A stretch of DNA of 64,000 nt from Sphingobacterium sp. BN32 (GCF_030503615.1 NZ_CP129963.1:4154001-4218000), one strand, 5' to 3'; numbered from the stretch's first letter, positions 37,793 through 47,097 are shown. Made by a program: numbers and translations. The notes: generated from the sequence alone by a model not told the origin.

Positions 37793-37823
37793 ACCTTTAG
37801 CTTAAAGTTTATTAGTAGTCTAA

Positions 37824-37831
37824 CAAAAATA
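37824..37831 (-). promoter_or_regulatory. Likely nuo operon -7 box
   Basis: TATTTTTG on the minus strand matches TAnnTTTG and predicts a leader of about 26 bases before nuoA. The -33 element is not clear, as the region overlaps the terminator of the upstream operon. Confidence 0.4.
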
Positions 37832-37848
37832 TAAAAATAAGTCATAAA

Positions 37849-37882
37849 AAAAAGGGACTCTTGTCACCAAAAGCCCCTTTTT
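37849..37882 (-). terminator. Terminator of the Ton-system operon
   Basis: AAAAAGGGACT (37849-37859) and AGCCCCTTTTT (37872-37882) pair on the minus-strand transcript with one G-U, followed by more uridines. It separates the TPR gene from nuoA. Confidence 0.75.
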
Positions 37883-37907
37883 GTTTATTTTGAATGATTA
37901 TAAATTA

Positions 37908-39650
37908 CTATTGATTTAGTACATCAACCATTTGTTTTGCGAATGGATCCTCTGCATTGATTTTCAACGATTCAGCAAAGTGAGTCTTCGCTTTAGCTGT
38001 ATCACCTTTCAAATATGCATAGTAACCTAAGTAGTTATGAGCATCGCCAGCGTATGCTTTTTGAGCATCTGTCAAGTTTGTGCTAGCTGCAATCGCTGCT
38101 AATAACTCCGTAAATGAACCAACGAACAATCCTTTAGCGTTCTCCGCATCGTGAATCACGTTGTCTAAAGCTAATTCAGATAAGCCTTTGAAGTATAATG
38201 CATTCACTTTATACTTGTCAATAACCTCTTGTTTTGTCGCTTTAGCTACTAAATCCAATGATTTAACAGCCGATTCTAAGTGAGGTTTTGCCTCTTGGAA
38301 TTTAGCCGCAACAACTTCTGGAGTAGCTTCGCCTTCTGGAACACTTACTAATTTCGATCCTACACCGTACTCTCCTGTACCCATGTAGTAGTTAGAATCG
38401 TAGTAGTAATCAGACTCTGGGTTTGAAGCTGGGAAAGCAAATAACTTTCTAGCAACTTCCTCTTCGCCATCTTGTAATTTAGCGAATGCAGTTTCTGCTA
38501 CTTCCTCATCTAAGTTCTCATCTTCACTTTGTTTCGCGATAGCGATCTTAAGATCTGCATTTCCTTGAGCATCGTTACCTGCAATGATTTCATTCATCCC
38601 TTTGATTAAGTAGTCACGCGCGATTAAACGGCTAGTATCTACTTTAGAGAATAACTGATTCATATACTCTAAAGATTTTGCATAATCTTTATCCTGTAAG
38701 AATGAGATATATCCTAAGTAACGGAATACTTTCGCATCCACGCCTGCTTGATTCGATAACTGTTGAGAAACTGTTTTCAATTCATCGTAGTTACCCGAAT
38801 AAACCAAGAAGTCAGCGTAACGTACTTTCGCGTCAAGGGAAGCATCACCTGTTAAAGACAAGTACTTTTTATAGTTTTCTACTGCCTTTTGGTTAATCTC
38901 ACGATATTGATCTTCTGGTGCTTTCTTCGAAGATAAGTAGTATGTCTCCGCTAATTCACGGTAGATCGGACCATATTCAGGGTTCTCACCTGCTAGCGTC
39001 GTCAATTGCTCTAACACCACGTCATATGCTTGTGCACGACGAGAGATGATTGCCTGACCAATTTTAGGTGCCAATAACTTATCATTTAACGTTAAAGCGT
39101 CACGGTAAGCTACGTATGCTGGGCTACTCTCACGTAAACCTGCATAAGCATCTCCTAAAGCTGTAGGAACTAACGCGTCTTTAGGACCGCCTTCTTTCGC
39201 TTTTGTTAAATACTCAACCGCTTTTTTGTAGTCCGGTTTAGGAGCATCAATGTAAGCTCTACCGATGTAGTACAATGGTAAATAATCTTTCTTACCAAGG
39301 CCAGTTGTAGCTTCAGTAAATTTCGACTCAGCGCCAGCAACATTACCTTTTTCCAACTCAACAATACCCAATCCGACAACGTTTAATTTCTCTTTTGGAG
39401 CGTTTGTTACACCTTGTTGAAAAACATAAGCAGCCGAATCAATCTTATCATTCACTAAGTGAATTTGACCCAAATAAAAATAGTTCTCACCATCTTTCGC
39501 TTTTTTCTCTACTAGTTGCTGAAGCATGCCCTTAGCTTTATCATATTGCTCCGCTTCGATAGCAGCTTTTGCGTCTTTTAAACTTTGCGCACTCACTGTG
39601 CCTACAGCACCCGCTAACAAAAGACTTAAAAATAATTTGCTGTTTGTCAT
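37908..39650 (-). CDS. Exported tetratricopeptide repeat protein
   Basis: A 580-residue protein with a signal peptide (LLLAGAVGTVSAQ) and many TPR-like helical hairpins through most of its length, such as DGENYFYLGQIHLVNDKIDSA and a last repeat KAYAGDAHNYLGYYAYLKGD. TPR proteins act as scaffolds. It is the last gene of the exbB-exbD-exbD-tonB operon, 27 bases after the PstS-like lipoprotein gene, so a periplasmic role in assembling or regulating the Ton complex is a reasonable guess, not shown by the sequence. Confidence 0.8.
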   Translation of the reverse strand: MTNSKLFLSLLLAGAVGTVSAQSLKDAKAAIEAEQYDKAKGMLQQLVEKKAKDGENYFYLGQIHLVNDKIDSAAYVFQQGVTNAPKEKLNVVGLGIVELEKGNVAGAESKFTEATTGLGKKDYLPLYYIGRAYIDAPKPDYKKAVEYLTKAKEGGPKDALVPTALGDAYAGLRESSPAYVAYRDALTLNDKLLAPKIGQAIISRRAQAYDVVLEQLTTLAGENPEYGPIYRELAETYYLSSKKAPEDQYREINQKAVENYKKYLSLTGDASLDAKVRYADFLVYSGNYDELKTVSQQLSNQAGVDAKVFRYLGYISFLQDKDYAKSLEYMNQLFSKVDTSRLIARDYLIKGMNEIIAGNDAQGNADLKIAIAKQSEDENLDEEVAETAFAKLQDGEEEVARKLFAFPASNPESDYYYDSNYYMGTGEYGVGSKLVSVPEGEATPEVVAAKFQEAKPHLESAVKSLDLVAKATKQEVIDKYKVNALYFKGLSELALDNVIHDAENAKGLFVGSFTELLAAIAASTNLTDAQKAYAGDAHNYLGYYAYLKGDTAKAKTHFAESLKINAEDPFAKQMVDVLNQ

Positions 39651-39677
39651 AATCTATTATTTACTCTTTGTTATAAA

Positions 39678-40625
39678 CTAATTTATATTATCCCTAATAA
39701 TAATTTCTCTACCTGGCATCGTCGCGGGCAGTAACCCCGACTTTAACACGATACGTTGCCCACGATCTCCTGTTAAGAATGCCGAAAATCCTATTCCTAA
39801 TCCCAAATTGGGTTGATAGTTCAGAACGAAAAACTCCGACTTAAGCGGGTACTCATCAGTGGCAAATGTAGTCTGCGATGGCTTGAAATAACCACTTGAA
39901 CCCTGTTTTTCGTCATTTTGAAGGCTTAAGATACGAATTTTATTTTCTTCTCCAAACTTCCTACGGTAATCTAAATATTGACCATAAGACATCGCCCCTA
40001 TCGCATTGCTATTCTTCAATAGGTACTCGAAAACCTCTTCCGTATTCTTTAGCCCCTTTACTGAAACACCTGAAACCTTATCAATGTTTGTTAATTCTTT
40101 CACACGTCGCAGCGTACTTGAATTTACATTGTCGAAAACCAGCGTTTTGGACTTCAATTCCCCAGTCAACAATGAAGATAACGTTTTTAAATCCATCGAA
40201 GTATCCGCTTCAGCAATATTATTTACAAAAACTACGCCATCATAAAATATCGGATAAATTCTGGGCTTAATTGATCGCTGATCGAAACCCGCCCCCTCTT
40301 CCTTCGTCAATTGTCTCGCCAAAACAGCTAAGGCTGCATCTCCTTTTAATAAGGCATTGATGGCCTCACGCTCCGGCAGGGGTATCAGATTAACTTTCGC
40401 ATTGACGTAGCTGTCCTTAAACACCTCCACTTGCTCCAACATAATCGGATAGATCGCTTCATCGACAATGACAGACATTTCACCCGTTAAGATATCATCT
40501 TTCGCTTCAGGTGCTTCCTTAGTAGCTTGGTCTCCACTCTCGCCCGACTTTCTTTGCGAACAGGATGCAACCATAGCAAATCCTAAGAAAAGCATAATAA
40601 TACGATATATGCGATGCTTTTTCAT
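39678..40625 (-). CDS. PstS-like substrate-binding lipoprotein
   Basis: A 315-residue protein with lipobox MVASC (Cys at 22) and the fold pattern of phosphate-binding (PstS-type) periplasmic proteins: a first domain with SVIVDEAIYPIMLEQVEVF, a hinge, and IGAMSYGQYLDYRR in the second. No ABC permease or ATPase genes are near. It lies inside the Ton operon between a small membrane protein and the TPR gene, so it may not serve phosphate import; sensing or binding a ligand for the envelope machinery is possible. Confidence 0.75.
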   Translation of the reverse strand: MKKHRIYRIIMLFLGFAMVASCSQRKSGESGDQATKEAPEAKDDILTGEMSVIVDEAIYPIMLEQVEVFKDSYVNAKVNLIPLPEREAINALLKGDAALAVLARQLTKEEGAGFDQRSIKPRIYPIFYDGVVFVNNIAEADTSMDLKTLSSLLTGELKSKTLVFDNVNSSTLRRVKELTNIDKVSGVSVKGLKNTEEVFEYLLKNSNAIGAMSYGQYLDYRRKFGEENKIRILSLQNDEKQGSSGYFKPSQTTFATDEYPLKSEFFVLNYQPNLGLGIGFSAFLTGDRGQRIVLKSGLLPATMPGREIIIRDNIN

Positions 40626-40661
40626 ATAACAATTAGATTGAAAAAATGCGCTAAGGATTAA

Positions 40662-40898
40662 TTAATTCCTAAAATTATTTTGCCACAGACGAGCAAAACG
40701 CAAAAATGAATAAACAATTAGGAGCACGCCAAATAGCGTTTTATACGTCGGGTCGATTGGAATCGGGAAATTACCCCAGAATATAATCAGGATGCCCAAT
40801 ACGAAATAAAAGGCGAACATGACTAGTCCTAAAATGGACAGAAATCGCTGTGTGGGCGATTTCTGTCTAAAGTTATTTCTTGTTGAATGATTCGACAT
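40662..40898 (-). CDS. Small two-helix membrane protein
   Basis: A 78-residue protein with two hydrophobic segments (LGLVMFAFYFVLGILIIFW and TLFGVLLIVYSFLRFARLW) joined by a short proline-containing loop, and basic ends. I do not recognise a family with a known function. Six bases after the tonB stop, in the same operon. Confidence 0.7.
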   Translation of the reverse strand: MSNHSTRNNFRQKSPTQRFLSILGLVMFAFYFVLGILIIFWGNFPIPIDPTYKTLFGVLLIVYSFLRFARLWQNNFRN

Positions 40899-40904
40899 AT
40901 CGAA

Positions 40905-41786
40905 TTACATTTGTGACAAGTCTAAGCGCAAAGGAATAGAATAGCGTACAGGAACTGGACGACCGTTCTGAATACCTGGGCTCCATTTTTTAGATTTCTT
41001 AAGCGTATTGATCAATGCTTGACCAGTACCGTAAGATAAATCTCTGTTAATTTTGATGTCTGTTACATTTCCAGACTTATCGATTACAAAGGATGCTTCA
41101 ACTGTTCCTTTTACCCCAGCATCAATCGCCGCTTGTGGATAAGAGTAATTGTTTTGTACCCATGTACGGAAGGCATTAACACCTCCTGGATATTCTGGTT
41201 GTACTTCGATGGCTTCGAAATCATATACTTTATTAGCATCACCACCTTCTACACCTTTTGTACTACCTGTAATCGCACCTTCCACTTTTTTCGGGCCGAA
41301 CTCACCTGTAGGAACCCCAGCAGCGCCAGGTGTACCTTTCAATGTGATACGCGCAGGAGTAGCGTTTTTCTCTTTGATCTCTTCCTGAGATACAACTTCC
41401 TCTTTTACTTGTCTCGCATCAACAACCTTCGGCTCTGGGAAACGGATTAAGTCTTCCGCCGGTGGCTCTTCAGCAATACGTTGAGGAGGTGTTTCTTCTT
41501 CAGGAATTGGCTCTTCCTCTTCCTCAGGCTCAGGAATCTCTAAGTCCTCCAAGGTTACCTCAGTAACTACAGGAGCTTCCTCAACTTGTTTCTCAGGAAA
41601 AATCTTGATATCGAAAGCCTTTACGGCTACGAATAAAAGAACAACTGCCGATACAGAGAATAAAGCGATATTTGTTGCAACCGGTGCATACTTACGTAAT
41701 GCATAAGCTCCATACTCTTTATTTCTATTCTCGAAAACGACGTCAAGCCATTCTTTCTTAAATAAATCTAGTTTTGAACCTATCAT
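40905..41786 (-). CDS. tonB: Energy transducer TonB
   Basis: TonB carries energy from the ExbB-ExbD motor to outer-membrane receptors. The 293-residue product has a cytoplasmic N-terminal part, one membrane segment about 36-55, a long Pro/Glu-rich linker (PEPEEEEEPIPEEETPP) to span the periplasm, and a C-terminal TonB domain about 205-293 (YPGGVNAFRTWVQNNYSYP, GTVEASFVIDKSGNVTDI, PVRYSIPLRL). The acidic, rather than Pro/Lys, linker is usual in Bacteroidota. Placed after two exbD genes. Confidence 0.92.
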   Translation of the reverse strand: MIGSKLDLFKKEWLDVVFENRNKEYGAYALRKYAPVATNIALFSVSAVVLLFVAVKAFDIKIFPEKQVEEAPVVTEVTLEDLEIPEPEEEEEPIPEEETPPQRIAEEPPAEDLIRFPEPKVVDARQVKEEVVSQEEIKEKNATPARITLKGTPGAAGVPTGEFGPKKVEGAITGSTKGVEGGDANKVYDFEAIEVQPEYPGGVNAFRTWVQNNYSYPQAAIDAGVKGTVEASFVIDKSGNVTDIKINRDLSYGTGQALINTLKKSKKWSPGIQNGRPVPVRYSIPLRLDLSQM

Positions 41787-41813
41787 GTTTTTCCAATTTT
41801 TTTATCCTGAATA

Positions 41814-42371
41814 TTAGTCGTTATAGATTCCATTAGATTTTAAAACTTCAACCTCCTCAGGCTTGATTTTAGAAATCATATAACGTTTAATATCCGTGAT
41901 TTTCATTTCATCTAATATATCAACGAGATTACGTTGAACTGATTGATCACTTGGACGAATAACGACGATTAAGTCCTTACCCTGCGCTACCTTTGGAACT
42001 TGTGCTTTCTTCTCTAAAAGAATTTTACGAATTCCTTCTTTACTGTAATCAACTACAGTTGGAGGGGTAATCGGTTTTTCCAATTGACCATAATACCAGG
42101 CAATTTTGTTATCTGAGCCTAATAGCAAAGTGATTGAACGGTTATCCGCGATATCAATCTCTGGCTGTTTTTCGTTCCAGTCTTTGTTCTTATCAGGCAT
42201 CGCAACGTCCATTGCTTGTGGCTTATTCAAAGATGTTGTAAGCATGAAGAAGGTAATTAGAAGGAACGCTAGATCCACCATCGCGGTTAAATCTACACGG
42301 CCTCCGTTTTTCTTCGACCTTACCTTACCACCTTTTTTGCCACCACCGGAGTCTTGATTTAATTCTGCCAT
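41814..42371 (-). CDS. exbD: ExbD/TolR family biopolymer transport protein (second copy)
   Basis: A 185-residue ExbD with a basic cytoplasmic start (GGKKGGKVRSKKNGGR), one membrane segment carrying the proton-bearing aspartate (VDLTAMVDLAFLLITFFML), and a periplasmic domain ending in LVDILDEMKITDIKRYMISK. Ten bases intervene after the first exbD gene. Two unlike ExbD proteins beside one ExbB is a common Bacteroidota arrangement. Confidence 0.9.
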   Translation of the reverse strand: MAELNQDSGGGKKGGKVRSKKNGGRVDLTAMVDLAFLLITFFMLTTSLNKPQAMDVAMPDKNKDWNEKQPEIDIADNRSITLLLGSDNKIAWYYGQLEKPITPPTVVDYSKEGIRKILLEKKAQVPKVAQGKDLIVVIRPSDQSVQRNLVDILDEMKITDIKRYMISKIKPEEVEVLKSNGIYND

Positions 42372-42380
42372 TTTACCTTA

Positions 42381-43037
42381 TTAATTTTCCTGACGTAAAC
42401 CGGTAACAAAACTAAATTTGTTCTGCTTTTGATTTCTCAGGGTTTCAATGATCAAATTCATTATTGAATATTTCTCCTCAGCGTCTGCTTTGATTGCCAC
42501 TTTCATCGGTCCCGGATCCGTCCAGTTTTTAACTTTAGTCTCTTGGTCACGATTAAATTCTACCGTAGCTAGACGAGCTTGCTGTACCCATTGGTACAAC
42601 TCGTTTGAATTCGCTTCCGTACTATCCACAGGAATACCTGGTTGGATATCTTCCGTACGTTTATCATTCTCTAGCGAAAGTAGGGCACGCAAATTCTTGA
42701 TAGGAACACCGAACTCGTCTAATCCTTTAAACTTCTCATAATCTTCGTCCGAGAATCCGATGCCGTATTTTGCAGACATGTTCTTTAAAGTTATTTTTCT
42801 AACTTCTGGGTTTTTCACCCCAAAGAACACTTTTCCTTTGTTACCCACTGTAATTACTGATAAGTTATCATCTGGTAACTTGTCCAGTGTAGTCGACGCA
42901 GGCGTATCTACTGGCATTACTTCTGGCTGACGCGCAGTTGCAGTCAATACGAAGAAAGTAAGAAGTAAGAAAGACACGTCACACATCGCCGTCATGTCGA
43001 TGGTGGTACTGGCTCTTTTTACTTTTGCTTTTCCCAT
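42381..43037 (-). CDS. exbD: ExbD/TolR family biopolymer transport protein (first copy)
   Basis: A 218-residue ExbD homologue with the membrane motif TIDMTAMCDVSFLLLTFFVL and a longer periplasmic domain than the second copy. The C-terminal part (VAIKADAEEKYSIMNLIIET) matches the ExbD dimer region. It differs clearly in sequence from its neighbour, so the two may form a hetero-oligomer. Confidence 0.9.
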   Translation of the reverse strand: MGKAKVKRASTTIDMTAMCDVSFLLLTFFVLTATARQPEVMPVDTPASTTLDKLPDDNLSVITVGNKGKVFFGVKNPEVRKITLKNMSAKYGIGFSDEDYEKFKGLDEFGVPIKNLRALLSLENDKRTEDIQPGIPVDSTEANSNELYQWVQQARLATVEFNRDQETKVKNWTDPGPMKVAIKADAEEKYSIMNLIIETLRNQKQNKFSFVTGLRQEN

Positions 43038-43135
43038 TTCTTTACTTCTTTAAATGAATACTCTATTTCGTTCTATTATAATGATGATTAACAGTTGAAC
43101 ATTCCATAAAAAATTTTCAACTTTTTTAAATCATC

Positions 43136-43969
43136 TTATTTGTGGTTCGCAGCGTATGTTTGTACGATTGAGAAACCAGCCTCGTCGATAGAGTAAGTTA
43201 ATGTATCGATCTTAGAAGTTAAGATGTTGTAGAAAATAATAGCGATAGTTGATGTACCGATACCTGTAGCCGTATTGATTAGGGCCTCAGAGATACCGTT
43301 TGCTAATTTAGCTGAATCTGGAGCACCACCTGTTGCCAATGCCGAGAAGGCCTTGATCATACCTGTTACTGTTCCTAATAGACCTGTTAAGGTACCGATA
43401 GATACTAATGTTGCGATAACTGTCAAGTTTTTCTCTAACATTGGCATCTCTAATGTTGTAGCCTCTTCAATCTCTTTTTGGATAGCTAATACTGATTTCT
43501 CAGTGTCTAATCCTGGATGTGCTTCAACATCTTTGTATTTTAATAAACCAGCTTTGATTACGTTTGCAACAGAACCTTTTTGTTTGTCACACTCTTGAAT
43601 AGCGGTATCAATGTTACCAGCTCTTAATAAACCTTGTACTTTTCTTACAAAGTTTCCTACATTTCCAGTTCCAGAAGCTTTACCGATAACGATGAAGCGC
43701 TCGATTGAAAAAACCCATACCATTAAGAATAATCCAAGAAGAACTGGTACTACGTATCCAGCGTGGTAAACCATCCCGAAATAGTTACCTGGTTTTGGTT
43801 GGTTCTCTGGGTTGTTGTCGATAAAGTTGTTAGGATCACCCATTACAAACTTGTAAACCAAGAAACCAATGATTAAACAAATGATAATTGCTAAACTCGC
43901 AAATAAATTACCCGCATTGCCACTGTCTTGTTTAGCTGGGGCTGTTGTAGTTTTTGGTGCGTTTGCCAT
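43136..43969 (-). CDS. exbB: MotA/TolQ/ExbB proton channel family protein
   Basis: The motor stator of the Ton system. The 277-residue product has a first membrane segment near the N-terminus (LFASLAIIICLIIGFLVYKF), a second at about 70-90, and the conserved channel region LTVIATLVSIGTLTGLLGTVTGMIKAF followed by the TATGIGTSTIAIIFYN helix. First gene of the seven-gene operon. Confidence 0.92.
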   Translation of the reverse strand: MANAPKTTTAPAKQDSGNAGNLFASLAIIICLIIGFLVYKFVMGDPNNFIDNNPENQPKPGNYFGMVYHAGYVVPVLLGLFLMVWVFSIERFIVIGKASGTGNVGNFVRKVQGLLRAGNIDTAIQECDKQKGSVANVIKAGLLKYKDVEAHPGLDTEKSVLAIQKEIEEATTLEMPMLEKNLTVIATLVSIGTLTGLLGTVTGMIKAFSALATGGAPDSAKLANGISEALINTATGIGTSTIAIIFYNILTSKIDTLTYSIDEAGFSIVQTYAANHK

Positions 43970-44388
43970 TTTTACTAATTTTTAGATTTTTTACTGTTGT
44001 TTAATTATTAAGTTAAATTCAATTTAATGCAATCCAAATGCCGTTATATTACATTAATTCAAAACAAATATAGCATTTTATGTTAAAAACAAAATTAATT
44101 TGAAGATATCTGATTGTACACCTTTTTGAGGTCTGTTATGTTTTCATTGATATGCTTCAGCAGTCTCCAATCAATGCCTACTCTCTTGTATTACATAACG
44201 GTTGAATATTCCTGTCATATTTTTTACAATGAAAACCATTTTTTTTTTGATATGCAAATTATCAAATCGTTAAATGTTAAAATTAAGTGAGCATTCACTC
44301 ACAAAGAGCTAGTGTCAAATCACTGTCATCGAGCAGAGCCTCTAGACTATTTCTTTGTTTTTTAGCCCTTTAGCAAAGATTAAATCCC
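43970..44388. other. Intergenic region upstream of exbB
   Basis: 419 AT-rich bases without a gene. The exbB promoter is at 44065-44093. Farther out, GTGAG (44287-44291) and CTCAC (44298-44302) form a palindrome of the sort bound by TetR-type regulators, possibly by chance. I see no small ORF or strong hairpin. Confidence 0.45.
44065..44093 (-). promoter_or_regulatory. Promoter of the Ton-system operon
   Basis: On the minus strand TTTG (44093-44090), a 17-base spacer and TATATTTG (44072-44065) fit the Bacteroidota pattern. The leader before exbB would be about 90 bases. Confidence 0.55.
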
Positions 44389-44739
44389 TTAACCACCAAA
44401 TCCCTTGACTTGATATCCCTCCGACTGCAAATATTGGATTATTTTGTCCTTAAACTCACCTTGTATCAATATCTCGCCATCCTTAGCACTCCCACCAACA
44501 CCGCATTTCTGCTTCAAAACCCTCGCTAAAACGTCTAAATCATCCTGCGAACCAATAAACCCCGTGATTAAAGTGACCACCTTTCCCTTTCTTGCCTTCC
44601 GGTCCAAACCCACTTTCAACTTCTGCTTCGAATTGGGCAAAGTTTCTGCCTCCTCCTGATTATCCGACTCTACATACGAGAAATCGTCCGACGTCGAATA
44701 CACAATTCCTTCAAAACGTTGCTTTTTCTGCTTGCTCAT
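44389..44739 (-). CDS. SUI1/eIF1-like translation factor (YciH family)
   Basis: A 116-residue protein with the SUI1 fold in its C-terminal 75 residues (GKVVTLITGFIGSQDDLDVLARVLKQKCGVGGSAKDGEILIQGEF in part). Bacterial members resemble eukaryotic eIF1 and can influence start-codon choice, but most are not essential. It starts three bases after the lipid-kinase stop, so the two are co-transcribed. Confidence 0.85.
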   Translation of the reverse strand: MSKQKKQRFEGIVYSTSDDFSYVESDNQEEAETLPNSKQKLKVGLDRKARKGKVVTLITGFIGSQDDLDVLARVLKQKCGVGGSAKDGEILIQGEFKDKIIQYLQSEGYQVKGFGG

Positions 44740-44742
44740 CTC

Positions 44743-45618
44743 TTAACATATTATATTTAACGCGCGTTCCATCACTTCTATTTCAATTCGCTGCCCTAAT
44801 TCTTTCGGTTCACCATCTAAATGCACCGGATCTTTCCCCTCTTGCTCAATAACGATATGTTTTCCCGGGATGATCTCGACATATTCGGACTGATCCGCCG
44901 TCTTATTAAAAAGATGAAAAATCATCATCGGTAAGGTGTAAAGCGGAAACTTATGGACAATACATACATCCAATAAACCATCCGTAATCGACGCATTCGG
45001 AGCAATGTAGGCATTATTGCCATACTGCGGAGAGTTAGCAACGGAAATCATGAAAGCTTCTCGCTCATATTCTTCCCCATCGATTGTCAATTTATATTTC
45101 TTTGGTTTATACTTGCTCAATACATTGATTGCCGTCCGTAGATAGCCTACTGGCCCTCGAAAGGTCTCATTCGCAAATTTATCACTTACGGAAGCATCGA
45201 AGCCTAAACCCGCAATGTTAAAAAAACGATCCTCCCCCACCTTAGCACAATCAACCGCAACCGAATCAAAGCGATTTAATCGACGTAATGCCGCAGATTC
45301 ATTCATAGGAATACCTAAATACAAGGCCAAGCCATTACCAGAACCCTCCGGAATGATGCCCAATGGCGTATCGGTACCCGCCAATGCAGAACCGATCTCG
45401 TTGATCGTTCCGTCTCCGCCCACCGCAATCACCGCATCATACTTTTCTTCTATTGCTTGAGTTGCTAGTTCATAGGCGTGATTTACATGATTCGTCGTCT
45501 TAAAAGTAGGCTCGAATCGAGTGAGATCCAGCACCTCTAAAACCTGTTTATTGAACGCTGTTTTCTTCTTACCTCCTGATATTGGGTTCACTACAAACAG
45601 AATGCGTTTTTTTGTCAT
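44743..45618 (-). CDS. Diacylglycerol/lipid kinase family protein (YegS-like)
   Basis: A 291-residue cytoplasmic enzyme of the DAGK catalytic family, likely phosphorylating a lipid. Motifs are VVNPISGGKKKT (residues 8-19), GGDGTINEIGSAL near 63 and EGSGNGLALYLGIP near 90, the nucleotide and catalytic loops of this family; the C-terminal half is the beta-rich lid. The substrate, diacylglycerol, sphingosine-like or other, cannot be told from sequence. Sphingobacteria make sphingolipids, so that substrate is worth considering. A TATCTTTA box lies 20 bases upstream. Confidence 0.85.
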   Translation of the reverse strand: MTKKRILFVVNPISGGKKKTAFNKQVLEVLDLTRFEPTFKTTNHVNHAYELATQAIEEKYDAVIAVGGDGTINEIGSALAGTDTPLGIIPEGSGNGLALYLGIPMNESAALRRLNRFDSVAVDCAKVGEDRFFNIAGLGFDASVSDKFANETFRGPVGYLRTAINVLSKYKPKKYKLTIDGEEYEREAFMISVANSPQYGNNAYIAPNASITDGLLDVCIVHKFPLYTLPMMIFHLFNKTADQSEYVEIIPGKHIVIEQEGKDPVHLDGEPKELGQRIEIEVMERALNIIC

Positions 45619-45686
45619 TTCAATATCTAAATTCTGCTAAAGATAATAATTTGAACGAAATACTTTTTAAATATTGCAAAGTATCG

Positions 45687-45843
45687 TAGCTTTGTGCCAC
45701 ACAAAATGTGGACTGATTTGCATTTTGCATTATTATAATGTAAATGGGAGATTGCAACCACAGTAAAAAAGTGCTAAAACTATCTTTATCCGTGTTTTTC
45801 CACTCGCTGTAAAGTCTTTTTCCCCCAATTCGTTTGAATATTT
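45687..45843 (+). promoter_or_regulatory. metK promoter and structured leader
   Basis: A TAGCTTTG -7 box (45687-45694) would give a leader of about 145 bases. The leader starts with a small hairpin, CCACA (45697-45701) with TGTGG (45707-45711), then a longer one, TTTGCATTA (45724-45732) with TAATGTAAA (45736-45744, one G-U). A second possible box, TATCTTTA, is at 45781-45788. I do not recognise a known SAM riboswitch core here. Confidence 0.35.
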
Positions 45844-47097
45844 ATGGCATATTTATTTACTTCCGAATCTGTATCTGAAGGACATCCAGATAAAATCGCA
45901 GACCAAATTTCGGACGCTCTAATTGACAACTTCTTAGCATGGGACGAAGATTCTCGTGTCGCAATTGAAACCCTGGTAACTACCGGACAGGTAGTATTAG
46001 CTGGTGAGGTAAAATCTAAGATATACTTAGATGTACAAAAGATCACTAGGCAGGTAATTGAGAAAATCGGCTATACCAAGTCGGAATATATGTTCGAGGC
46101 AAACTCCTGCGGAGTTCTATCAGCGATTCATGAGCAATCAGCAGATATTAACCAAGGCGTTGATCGAATCAACAAACAAGAGCAAGGCGCAGGCGACCAG
46201 GGTATCATGTTCGGTTATGCGAATAATGAAACAGATAACTACATGCCTTTGGCGTTAGATATCTCGCACCGTTTGTTGTATGAGCTTGCAGCACTTCGTC
46301 GTGAAAATAAAGAAATCACCTATTTACGCCCTGACGCAAAGTCGCAAGTTACCTTAGAATACGACGACAATCACCAACCTATCCGCATCGACACGATTGT
46401 GATCTCGACACAGCATGATGACTTCGCTTCGGAAGCAGAAATGCAGGAAAAAATTAAAACAGATATCGTTAATATTCTGATCCCACGCGTTAAAGCACAA
46501 TTGAAACCAGAACTTCAAGCTTTATTCAACGCAGAAATAAAATACCATATCAACCCAACTGGAAAATTTGTCATCGGTGGACCTCATGGCGATACAGGCT
46601 TGACAGGCAGAAAGATTATCGTTGATACCTATGGTGGTAAAGGTGCGCACGGTGGCGGTGCATTCTCCGGAAAAGATCCTTCAAAAGTTGACCGTTCCGC
46701 AGCTTATGCTACCCGTCATATCGCTAAAAACTTAGTGGCTGCCGGTGTTGCAGATGAAATATTGGTGCAGATTTCCTACGCGATCGGCGTAAAAGATCCA
46801 ATGGGCATTTATGTAAATACCTATGGCACATCCAAAGTCAACAAAACGGATGGCGAAATTGCTGAAGTGATTGCGCAGCTATTCGACATGACTCCATACG
46901 GCATTGAAACAAGATTAGGTTTAAGAAATCCGATCTACGCTGAAACAGCTGCTTATGGACATATGGGAAGAACACCAAAAACCGTAACTAAAACGTTCGA
47001 AAACTCGAATGGTGAATCAAAAACAATGGAAGTTGAGTTGTTCACTTGGGAGAGATTAGATTATGTTGATAAAGTAAAAGCTGCTTTTGGAATCTAA
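45844..47097 (+). CDS. metK: S-adenosylmethionine synthetase
   Basis: Makes S-adenosylmethionine from methionine and ATP; a cytoplasmic homotetramer. The 417-residue product has the family signatures [18 protein letters not shown] at the start, [12 protein letters not shown] (ATP-binding), and [16 protein letters not shown] (phosphate loop). The 417 residues exceed the E. coli enzyme by about 30, owing to an insertion in the middle. Divergent from the lipid kinase gene and followed by a strong two-way terminator. Confidence 0.97.
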   Translation: MAYLFTSESVSEGHPDKIADQISDALIDNFLAWDEDSRVAIETLVTTGQVVLAGEVKSKIYLDVQKITRQVIEKIGYTKSEYMFEANSCGVLSAIHEQSADINQGVDRINKQEQGAGDQGIMFGYANNETDNYMPLALDISHRLLYELAALRRENKEITYLRPDAKSQVTLEYDDNHQPIRIDTIVISTQHDDFASEAEMQEKIKTDIVNILIPRVKAQLKPELQALFNAEIKYHINPTGKFVIGGPHGDTGLTGRKIIVDTYGGKGAHGGGAFSGKDPSKVDRSAAYATRHIAKNLVAAGVADEILVQISYAIGVKDPMGIYVNTYGTSKVNKTDGEIAEVIAQLFDMTPYGIETRLGLRNPIYAETAAYGHMGRTPKTVTKTFENSNGESKTMEVELFTWERLDYVDKVKAAFGI

